Shown here in pieces: positions 1 to 4,588 of a stretch of 7,212 bases of DNA. The notes below the pieces were generated by a model. The model ran no database searches. It was not told where the DNA came from and worked only from the letters and a program-made list of their open reading frames with translations. Every line of letters begins with the position of its first letter. Within the stretch, counting starts at the first letter, position 1. The translations under genes and the position numbers were made by a program. Source of the DNA: an uncultured Phascolarctobacterium sp. (GTDB taxonomy: Bacteria; Bacillota; Negativicutes; Acidaminococcales; Acidaminococcaceae); contig USBV01000079.1 in the NCBI GenBank assembly GCA_900553055.1, positions 1 through 7,212 on the forward strand. The letters are read 5' to 3'.

Positions 1-292
1 ATAGCGCGTCCACCTTGGCCTGCTCCAGGCCGCGAAGATACTCGGGCAACTTAGCAATATCATCATTATGAGCAAAAATATTCACGGTGACGTAAACCTT
101 TTTGCCAAGGCTATGGGCATAGGCAGCGATCTCGGCAATTTCGGGCAGGTCAAAATTGTTGGCAAAGGCCCGCAGGCCGAACATTTTGCCGCCCAAATAG
201 ATTGCGTCAGCGCCATAGAGCAGGGCCATTTTGCCCTTTTCCATATTGCCCGCCGGGGCTAATAGCTCCGGCTTTACAAATGCTCTCGTCAT
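1..292 (-). CDS. Peptidase U32 family protein, N-terminal part (YrrO/TrhP-like)
   Basis: This is the first 97 residues of a U32-family protein; the rest lies beyond the left edge of the window. What is visible: PELLAPAGN at residues 8-16, GADAIYLGG at 27-35, a GLR motif at 39-41, and KKVYVTVNIFAHN at 64-76. These are the hallmark N-terminal motifs of U32 proteins. Although named peptidases, characterised members (E. coli YegQ/TrhP, B. subtilis YrrN and YrrO) act in prephenate-dependent 5-hydroxylation of U34 in tRNA, and RlhA hydroxylates 23S rRNA. The pattern here looks most like YrrO/TrhP, but the missing C-terminus prevents a firm subfamily call. The ATG is preceded by GGGAGG only 4 nt away, which sits directly after the mltG stop codon. 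The 10-nt gap implies co-transcription with mltG, as in the B. subtilis yrr cluster. Family call is sure; the substrate is inferred. Confidence 0.9.
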   Translation of the reverse strand, partial: MTRAFVKPELLAPAGNMEKGKMALLYGADAIYLGGKMFGLRAFANNFDLPEIAEIAAYAHSLGKKVYVTVNIFAHNDDIAKLPEYLRGLEQAKVDAL

Positions 293-302
293 ATTTCCTC
301 CC

Positions 303-1343
303 TTACCCTATTTCTCTAATCGCGCGCAGATGCTCGTTATAGTTTTTGCTAAAGCGATGGTGACCATCCTTTTCTGCGACAAAATATAAATACTCGGTTT
401 TTTCCGGCGCCAGCACCGCCTTAATCGCACTCATGCCAGGGCTGCCAATCGGTCCAGGCGGCAGGCCAGGGTTTTGATAAGTATTATAGGGGCTTTTAAT
501 CTTTGTATCTTCAAAGGTAATAATTTCCTTTTGTGCGCCCAAAACATATTGAATTGTGGTGTCGGACTGGATGGGCATACCAATTTCGAGGCGCTTTAAA
601 AAGACGCCCGCTATGCGAGGCTGCTCCTCAGCATAAACCGCCTCCAGCTCCACCATGGCCGCTAAATTCACTACATCACGCAGCTTGAGGCCCTTTTCGG
701 CGCAGCCCTGCAGAATATTTTCTTCGTGCATATATTCATCAAAATGACGCACCAAAATGCTAAGGATTTTTTCTTCGCTTATGCCAACAGGCAGCTCATA
801 GGTAGCTGGATAGATAAAGCCCTCTGCCTTAAAGAGCACATTAGCATCCTCAGTTTGCATATAGTCATAAGGCGCATAATTTTTAGCAGCAGCGATAAAT
901 TTTTCAGCACTGCCAAGTCCCTCGGCCTCCAGCTTTTTCGCAGTTTTCACCACGGTGTAGCCCTCGGGCACAGTAAAACGCATCAGCCTAATGCGTCCCT
1001 TGGCCATTACATCCACAATCTCGCCATTGCTCAGTCCGCCTTTGATTTGGTAGGGCCCTGCCTGCAGCTTCGTAGCCAAGCCCTTGTAGCGAGCCTCCAA
1101 GCGAAAGGCCACCGGGTCCTTAACCAGCTTTTTTTCGTGGAGCAGCTGGGCAATATCCGCAGTCGTCATGCCTTCCTTTACAATAATCAGGTGGGAGCCG
1201 GTAACGGCAAAATCCTTATTATTGCCATAAATGCGCAGCCAGGATAAAAAACCCAGCAGTGGCACCACTATTAGTACTGCAAGAGCGATATACCAATTCT
1301 GCTTCAAGCACAGCTTGATTTTGCTGCGTTTTTCTTCATCCAT
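303..1343 (-). CDS. mltG: Endolytic murein transglycosylase MltG (YceG-like)
   Basis: This is a membrane-anchored lytic transglycosylase that cleaves nascent glycan strands outside the membrane and is thought to set glycan length during wall synthesis. From the ATG at 1343 it has 346 residues, normal for the family. It has a short basic cytoplasmic N-terminus, one hydrophobic segment at about residues 15-37, and an extracellular part. That part contains a LysM-like subdomain (about 55-120, with EGMTTADIAQLL and AGPYQI) and the YceG catalytic domain. The catalytic Glu motif appears as AAMVELE (VELE at 231-234), followed by RIAGVFLKRL, the PIQSDTTIQY segment, and SPYNTYQNPGLPPGPIGSPG near 284-303. 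The start at 1343 is preferred because it has AGGGAAG 8 nt upstream. An in-frame ATG at 1370 has no ribosome site and abuts the U-tract of a terminator. The downstream U32 gene starts 10 nt after the stop. Confidence 0.93.
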   Translation of the reverse strand: MDEEKRSKIKLCLKQNWYIALAVLIVVPLLGFLSWLRIYGNNKDFAVTGSHLIIVKEGMTTADIAQLLHEKKLVKDPVAFRLEARYKGLATKLQAGPYQIKGGLSNGEIVDVMAKGRIRLMRFTVPEGYTVVKTAKKLEAEGLGSAEKFIAAAKNYAPYDYMQTEDANVLFKAEGFIYPATYELPVGISEEKILSILVRHFDEYMHEENILQGCAEKGLKLRDVVNLAAMVELEAVYAEEQPRIAGVFLKRLEIGMPIQSDTTIQYVLGAQKEIITFEDTKIKSPYNTYQNPGLPPGPIGSPGMSAIKAVLAPEKTEYLYFVAEKDGHHRFSKNYNEHLRAIREIG

Positions 1344-1351
1344 ACACTGTA

Positions 1352-1358
1352 CTTCCCT
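1352..1358 (-). promoter_or_regulatory. Ribosome binding site that decides the mltG start
   Basis: AGGGAAG on the minus strand lies 8 nt before the ATG at 1343. It lies inside the reading frame that would begin at the upstream ATG (1370), so it supports the shorter MltG of 346 residues over the 355-residue alternative. Confidence 0.7.
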
Positions 1359-1374
1359 ATCTGTCAGCATCTAC

Positions 1375-1400
1375 ATAAAAATACCGGACCGAAGTCCGGT
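1375..1400 (-). terminator. Rho-independent terminator after the DUF1292 gene
   Basis: A perfect 7-bp stem, ACCGGAC/GTCCGGT, with a stabilising TTCG tetraloop occupies 1383-1400 and is followed on the minus strand by ATTTTTAT. It begins 5 nt after the DUF1292 stop codon. The AAAAAG run before the stem lets it act in the other direction too, but all neighbours are on the minus strand. It lies only 31 nt upstream of the mltG ATG, so read-through or an internal promoter must supply mltG. Structure is certain; the efficiency of termination is not known. Confidence 0.88.
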
Positions 1401-1405
1401 GCTTT

Positions 1406-1762
1406 TTATTCTTCTTCGTCGCAATATTGGTCGTACAGCTCAGCAACGGCTTCGTATTCTTCATCGGTGGGAGCAACATAAACTGCTTCACCATTTTCAT
1501 CAAAATCGATGCGGGCGATAATGCAATAATCGTCCTCATCCTCTTCTTCATGATGGTGATGGCAATCGCAATCCTCATCCTCACAGCAATCCTCGTCAAT
1601 GCTAACCAGCACAGCAAAGCTTTTACCCTCGTAAGGAATGATCATTTCTTCCATAAAATAAGCTTCATTGCCATTATCATCAGTTAAAACAACTACTTGC
1701 ACTTCTTCAGCATCTTCCTGCATAGCAGCCAATTCTTCGTTCTTAATATCCTTGTCAGCCAT
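1406..1762 (-). CDS. DUF1292 family protein with Cys/His-rich acidic insert (YrzB-like)
   Basis: This is a very acidic 118-residue protein of the DUF1292 family, which includes B. subtilis YrzB; no biochemical role is established. The family core is visible as VVLTDDNGNEAYF (24-36), YEGKSFAVLVSID (44-56), YCIIARIDFDENGEA (79-93) and an acidic C-terminus. Between the middle strands, residues 57-78 form an insert with Cys59, Cys60, Cys65, Cys67 and four consecutive His (68-71) among Asp/Glu residues. That composition could bind a metal, but this is inference. The ATG at 1762 is chosen because AAAGAGGTG sits just upstream and a good promoter precedes it. The frame stays open to 1828, but that stretch covers the promoter and has no ribosome site. 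Position between ruvX and mltG matches yrzB in B. subtilis. A terminator follows at once. Confidence 0.86.
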   Translation of the reverse strand: MADKDIKNEELAAMQEDAEEVQVVVLTDDNGNEAYFMEEMIIPYEGKSFAVLVSIDEDCCEDEDCDCHHHHEEEDEDDYCIIARIDFDENGEAVYVAPTDEEYEAVAELYDQYCDEEE

Positions 1763-1767
1763 TAGGG

Positions 1768-1776
1768 CACCTCTTT
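1768..1776 (-). promoter_or_regulatory. Ribosome binding site of the DUF1292 gene
   Basis: AAAGAGGTG on the minus strand lies 5 nt from the ATG at 1762 (7 nt from the GAGG core). It settles the start against the upstream in-frame ATG at 1828, which would lie in the promoter. Confidence 0.75.
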
Positions 1777-1798
1777 CTGTAAAATTAGTTACTATATT

Positions 1799-1828
1799 AT
1801 TGTATAATACACTACTAGCTTCTGTCAA
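1799..1828 (-). promoter_or_regulatory. Probable sigma-A promoter for the DUF1292 gene
   Basis: A perfect TTGACA -35 box (1823-1828) is followed after 18 bp by TACAAT (1799-1804, 5 of 6 matches). An alternative -10, TATACA, has a 16-bp spacer. The -35 box overlaps the ruvX stop codon (the TGA is inside TTGACA). The predicted transcript would have a leader of about 30 nt carrying the ribosome site. An 11-bp palindrome, TGTAT-T-ATACA, covers the -10 region. The promoter gives the DUF1292 gene expression independent of ireB and ruvX. Confidence 0.72.
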
Positions 1829-2247
1829 ATCTTAAAGCTTTTACTGTCGAGATAATTTTGTAAAATCACCACTGCAGCCATCATATCAATAACCTGCTTG
1901 CGCTTTTTGCGGCGCATATCCGCATCCACCAGCACTTTTTCGGCAGCGACGGTGCTCAAGCGTTCATCCCACAGCACCACCTTGCAGGCAGGGAACATCT
2001 CCTCCAGCTTATGGGCCATGGCCTCACAGGCCTGCGCCCGTTCACCAATGGTGCCGTTCATATTCTTAGGATAGCCCACCACCAGCGTATCCACCTCGTG
2101 CTCCTTAATGAGCTCAGCAATGCGGGCGTAGTCACGCTCCTCAGTCGTGCGTTTGATGGTCTCGACGCCATTAGCAATCATGCCTAAGAGGTCGCTGACG
2201 GCGATGCCGATGGTTCTTGTGCCCACATCCAGGGACATTTTTCGCAT
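1825..2247 (-). CDS. ruvX: Putative pre-16S rRNA nuclease / Holliday junction resolvase-like RuvX (YqgF)
   Basis: This is a complete 140-residue RNase H-fold protein of the RuvX/YqgF family, the usual length. Family members are implicated in maturation of the 16S rRNA 5' end and have been described as Holliday-junction resolvase-like. Visible motifs: LDVGTRTIGIAVSD at 6-19 with the first catalytic Asp at residue 7; VVGYPKNMNGTIGERA at 56-71 (family members more often have GLP than the GYP seen here); WDERLST at 93-99 with acidic catalytic residues; and DMMAAVVILQNYL at 121-133 with the last Asp at 121. The ATG at 2247 follows AAGGAG with a 7-nt spacer, so it is preferred to the Met at residue 4. 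The ribosome site overlaps the ireB stop codon and the genes are 11 nt apart, so the two are co-transcribed and probably translationally linked. The order ireB-ruvX is widespread in Firmicutes. Confidence 0.95.
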   Translation of the reverse strand: MRKMSLDVGTRTIGIAVSDLLGMIANGVETIKRTTEERDYARIAELIKEHEVDTLVVGYPKNMNGTIGERAQACEAMAHKLEEMFPACKVVLWDERLSTVAAEKVLVDADMRRKKRKQVIDMMAAVVILQNYLDSKSFKI

Positions 2248-2258
2248 ATAGTTTCTCC

Positions 2259-2516
2259 TTATTTAATCTGCTTCAAATAATTAATCACCAATGCTTCGAT
2301 GAGCTCATAGCGCTCATGGCGGCGCAGCTTGGTACGAGCATTATCATAGCTGGTAATATAGGTGGGGTCACCGCTTAATAAATAACCGGCCAGCTGATCC
2401 ACCGGGTTATAGCCCTTGGCCTCCAAGGCAGCATATACTTCTTTTATAGTTTCGGCCACATCCAGCTTGTCCGGCTGGCGCTTAAACATCATTGTTTCTT
2501 GGGATACTTCACTCAT
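2259..2516 (-). CDS. ireB: IreB family regulatory phosphoprotein (DUF965)
   Basis: This small cytoplasmic protein of 85 residues matches the IreB/DUF965 family in length and pattern. The core [20 protein letters not shown] (35-54) and the following [20 protein letters not shown] (58-77) are the family signature. In Enterococcus faecalis, IreB is phosphorylated on N-terminal threonines by the Ser/Thr kinase IreK and controls cephalosporin resistance and envelope stress responses. Here Thr8 in SQETMMF aligns by eye with the E. faecalis Thr7 (DETVRF), whereas no Thr corresponds to Thr4. The ATG at 2516 is chosen because AAAGGAGC lies 8 nt upstream. The longer open frame to 2615 has no ribosome site, runs through the promoter and lacks family similarity. 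B. subtilis has this gene (yrzL) after alaS; here a ribose operon lies upstream. A PASTA-type kinase should exist elsewhere in the genome (inference). Confidence 0.94.
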   Translation of the reverse strand: MSEVSQETMMFKRQPDKLDVAETIKEVYAALEAKGYNPVDQLAGYLLSGDPTYITSYDNARTKLRRHERYELIEALVINYLKQIK

Positions 2517-2524
2517 GATAAATA

Positions 2525-2532
2525 GCTCCTTT
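2525..2532 (-). promoter_or_regulatory. Ribosome binding site of ireB
   Basis: AAAGGAGC on the minus strand lies 8 nt before the ATG at 2516. It fixes the start of the 85-residue protein. Confidence 0.78.
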
Positions 2533-2559
2533 CGGCTTGTCTTTCCCTTATTACTCTCT

Positions 2560-2588
2560 ATTTTAGCACAAAAGGATGGCAATTTACA
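2560..2588 (-). promoter_or_regulatory. Probable extended -10 promoter for ireB-ruvX
   Basis: On the minus strand, TGC directly precedes TAAAAT (-10 at 2560-2565, 5 of 6 matches), giving an extended -10 element. A poor -35 candidate, TGTAAA, lies 17 bp upstream (2583-2588). The predicted start of transcription leaves a leader of about 36 nt before the ireB ATG. It lies downstream of the rbs hairpin, as needed for separate expression of ireB and ruvX. The -35 candidate sits in a small palindrome, reported as a finding. Confidence 0.6.
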
Positions 2589-2619
2589 GTAAATAATATG
2601 TATCCTTTGTAGCAAAAAC

Positions 2620-2665
2620 AGTAAAATACTAAAGCGAAACCCCCATAGCCAAGGCCACAGGGGTT
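2620..2665 (-). terminator. Probable terminator of the rbs operon
   Basis: A 12-bp hairpin with loop CTTG lies at 2638-2665. In minus-strand RNA the arms AACCCCTGTGGC and GCTATGGGGGTT pair throughout if three G-U wobbles are allowed. On the plus strand the same positions are C-A mismatches, so the structure was evidently kept for minus-strand RNA. The tail is T-rich but interrupted (TTTCGCTTTAGTATTTT), so termination may be incomplete. It lies about 50 nt after the rbsB stop and before the ireB promoter. Confidence 0.72.
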
Positions 2666-2714
2666 AAGCAGCTCACAAGTTGTCAGGAAGTGAGTAATAT
2701 GTTGTTGACAAAAA

Positions 2715-3629
2715 TTATTTCTTTTCGATGAGCTTCAGGGGAGCGGAAACCTTAGCTTCAACCTTTTCGCCCTTAGCAGCCTTCACAGCCACTTCCAAGC
2801 CTTGCTTGCCCATAACCTCAGGTTGTTGAGCAATGGTTGCGCTCATAGCACCGTTTTCTACAGCTTTTACGCCGTCAGCAGTGCCGTCAAAGCCAACGAT
2901 AAAAATCTTCTTATTAGCGGATTTAGCAGCTTCAATAGCGCCCAGAGCCATTTCGTCGTTATGAGCGAAAATAGCCTTTACGTCCGGGTTAGCCTGCAGC
3001 ATGTTTTCTGCAACAGTCAATCCCTTGGAGCGGTCAAAATCAGCGGTTTGCTTAGCAACAACGGTCAGCTTGCTATCTGCCAACTTGTGGAAGCCTTGGC
3101 CACGTTCACGAGTAGCGGATGCGCCAGGAATGCCTTCCAGCTCAGCAACCTTTACCTTTTCGCCCAGCTTCTTGATAATGTATTCAGCAGCCATTTCGCC
3201 GCCCTTTACGTTATCGGAAGCAACCAGGGAAGCAACCTTGCCTTGGTCAGCGCTACGATCCAGGCAAACAACGGGGATATTAGCCTTGTTGGCAGCCTTT
3301 ACGGAAGTGGAGATAGCAGCGGAGTCAACAGGGTTAACCAGCAGCACGCTGATGTTGGATTGCAGCAGGTCAGCAATATCATTAGCTTGCTTAGCAGGGT
3401 CGTTTTGAGCATCAACGATCTTTACAGTAACGCCCATTTCCTTAGCCTTAGCCTGTACACCCTTAGCCAAATCTACGAAGAAGGGATTGTTTTGGGTGGA
3501 TACAGAGAAGCCAACGGTGATTTTTTTGCCGCCGTCCTTAGCAGCTTCCTTCTTGTCGCCGCCACCGCAGCCAACGATCATCATAGCCATGGCTACGATT
3601 AAGGATAATACCAATAAAATTTTTTTCAT
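2715..3629 (-). CDS. rbsB: Ribose ABC transporter substrate-binding lipoprotein RbsB
   Basis: This is the high-affinity ribose-binding protein that delivers sugar to the RbsAC membrane complex. It has 304 residues with a lipoprotein signal peptide: MKK, a hydrophobic stretch, then a lipobox ending IVGC with Cys21 as the lipidated residue. A Lys/Gly-rich linker follows. The periplasmic-binding-protein-type 1 domain runs from about 36 to 300. Residues matching the ribose pocket of E. coli RbsB are all present: Asn48, Phe50 and Phe51 in NNPFF; Asp124-Arg125 in LDRSAD; Arg174 or Arg176 in ATRERG; Phe198 in TADFDR; Asn224 in AHNDE; Asp248 in GFDGT; and a Gln at 268/269. The ATG is preceded by TAGGAGGA with about 8 nt spacing. 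It is the last gene of the operon, 24 nt after rbsC, and its many common GCT/AAG-type codons suggest higher expression than its neighbours. Confidence 0.95.
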   Translation of the reverse strand: MKKILLVLSLIVAMAMMIVGCGGGDKKEAAKDGGKKITVGFSVSTQNNPFFVDLAKGVQAKAKEMGVTVKIVDAQNDPAKQANDIADLLQSNISVLLVNPVDSAAISTSVKAANKANIPVVCLDRSADQGKVASLVASDNVKGGEMAAEYIIKKLGEKVKVAELEGIPGASATRERGQGFHKLADSKLTVVAKQTADFDRSKGLTVAENMLQANPDVKAIFAHNDEMALGAIEAAKSANKKIFIVGFDGTADGVKAVENGAMSATIAQQPEVMGKQGLEVAVKAAKGEKVEAKVSAPLKLIEKK

Positions 3630-3645
3630 GTTGAAGATTCCTCCT

Positions 3646-3665
3646 AAAATGTCTTAAGACTTTTT
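3646..3665. repeat. Palindrome at the rbsC stop / rbsC-rbsB junction
   Basis: A perfect 10-bp palindrome, GTCTTAAGAC (3651-3660), contains the rbsC stop codon. On the minus strand it is flanked by AAAAA before and ATTTT after, so the symmetry continues with one extra base. As RNA the stem would be short and A-U rich (GUC/GAC plus A-U pairs around a UUAA loop). It lies just upstream of the rbsB ribosome site. Function unknown. Confidence 0.55.
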
Positions 3666-4583
3666 GCGGTCCATGAGAACTGCCAGCAAAATTACAATAC
3701 CTTTGACAACTTGTTGGTAGAAGCTGGAGACATTCAAAATGTTCAAGCCATTATTCAAGGTACCTATAATCAAAGCACCGATAATAGTACCCACAATACG
3801 ACCCTTACCACCGCTTAAGCTGGTGCCGCCCAGTACTACTGCAGCAATGGCATCCAGCTCATAGCCGGTGCCTGCAGTGGGCTGAGCGCTGTTCAAACGG
3901 CTAGTGAGGATGGCACCTGCCATGCCGCACAAAAAGCCTGTAATAGTATAAGCGAAAATCTTGATTCTGTCAATTTTAATACCTGCGATAAAGGAGACCT
4001 TTTCATTGCCGCCAACGGCATAGGTTTTGCGGCCCAAGGTAGTCTTGTGCAGAATAAAATAAGAAACAGCAAACATCAACAGCATCATGATAGCAGGCAC
4101 AGGCAGGCCCATGAAAAAGCCTTGTCCAAAGCTATGGAAGGCTTCGCTCTCGGTCAGGCTGCTGATGGGGTTACCATTGGTATATACTAATGTCAAACCG
4201 CGGAAAATGGTCATGGTAGCTAAGGTAGCAATAAAGGGAGCAACCTTGCCCTTGGTAATTACAAGACCGTTCACTGCGCCCAAAACAGCGCCCATGAGGC
4301 AGGCTAGCACGATGCCAACAATGGGGTTATTGCCGCTCTTAATAAAGCTGCCCATGAGCACGGAGCTCAGTGCTAAAATACTGCCTACGGACAAATCAAT
4401 GCCGCCAGTTAAAATAACAAAGGTCATGCCGAAGGAAATGAGAGCGTTGATAGAAACCTGACGCAACAGGTTTTTAAGATTACTGGGGTCAATAAAGCTG
4501 CTATTCAGGCAGGAGATTACTGCAAAAAGTACTACCAGGCCAATAACAGAGCCGGATTTTTTTAATATTGCTTTCATATTCAT
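3654..4583 (-). CDS. rbsC: Ribose ABC transporter permease RbsC
   Basis: This is the membrane channel subunit of the ribose importer, 309 residues, close to the usual 310-330. It is hydrophobic throughout, with about 8-10 predicted membrane segments. Family motifs are GGIDLSVGS (60-68), the cytoplasmic coupling region GRKTYAVGGNEKVSFIAGIK (184-203) that contacts the ATPase, and ELDAIAAVVLGGTSLSGGKG (242-261), followed by GTIIGALIIGTLNNGLNIL. These belong to the BPD_transp_2 (RbsC/XylH/MglC) sugar permeases. The ATG at 4583 is 5 nt after the rbsA stop. Its ribosome site GGGAGG lies within the last codons of rbsA at a rather long 12-nt spacing, so translation may depend on coupling to rbsA. A second in-frame ATG at 4577 would be farther still. 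The sugar specificity is inferred from the rbsK, rbsD and rbsB neighbours. Confidence 0.95.
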   Translation of the reverse strand: MNMKAILKKSGSVIGLVVLFAVISCLNSSFIDPSNLKNLLRQVSINALISFGMTFVILTGGIDLSVGSILALSSVLMGSFIKSGNNPIVGIVLACLMGAVLGAVNGLVITKGKVAPFIATLATMTIFRGLTLVYTNGNPISSLTESEAFHSFGQGFFMGLPVPAIMMLLMFAVSYFILHKTTLGRKTYAVGGNEKVSFIAGIKIDRIKIFAYTITGFLCGMAGAILTSRLNSAQPTAGTGYELDAIAAVVLGGTSLSGGKGRIVGTIIGALIIGTLNNGLNILNVSSFYQQVVKGIVILLAVLMDRKKS

Positions 4584-4588
4584 AATTC

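Larger units (their letters stand above)
2517..2714. other. Intergenic region between rbsB and ireB
   Basis: These 198 bp are the only sizeable gap. They hold the rbs terminator, the ireB promoter and ribosome site, and several short inverted and direct repeats (ACAAAAGGAT/ATCCTTTGT, TTTACAGTAAA, a repeated ACAGTAAA). The part next to rbsB (2666-2714) has a weak CTCAC/GTGAG inverted repeat with a 13-nt loop. I see no small gene or structured RNA beyond these. Confidence 0.7.

Noticed and set aside
68..262. Short plus-strand open frame at the left end
   Set aside because: The minus strand here encodes clear U32-family motifs; the plus-strand frame is antisense and shows none.
284..290. Possible frameshift or pseudogene in rbsA domain 2 because the Walker A lysine is missing
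   Set aside because: These numbers are RbsA residues. The degenerate second Walker A is normal for sugar-importer double ATPases, and the reading frame is intact.
726..1247. Open frame on the plus strand opposite mltG
   Set aside because: mltG is well supported on the minus strand; the opposite frame has low-information composition and no ribosome site.
1357..1617. Minus-strand frame rich in Ile/Met/Thr overlapping the DUF1292 gene
   Set aside because: It is an out-of-frame reading of the acidic GAT/GAA/GAC codons of the DUF1292 gene and runs through the terminator.
2672..2694. CTCAC/GTGAG inverted repeat as a second rbs terminator
   Set aside because: Five base pairs with a 13-nt loop and no U-tract is too weak to call.
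2701..2714. TTGACA on the plus strand as a promoter reading into rbsB antisense
   Set aside because: No -10-like sequence follows at suitable spacing; nothing downstream on the plus strand is a gene.
2802..3602. Long open frame on the plus strand opposite rbsB
   Set aside because: It is antisense to a fully convincing RbsB, has no ribosome site or recognisable domain, and follows from the codon bias of rbsB (GCT/AAG-rich codons give few stops in the opposite strand).
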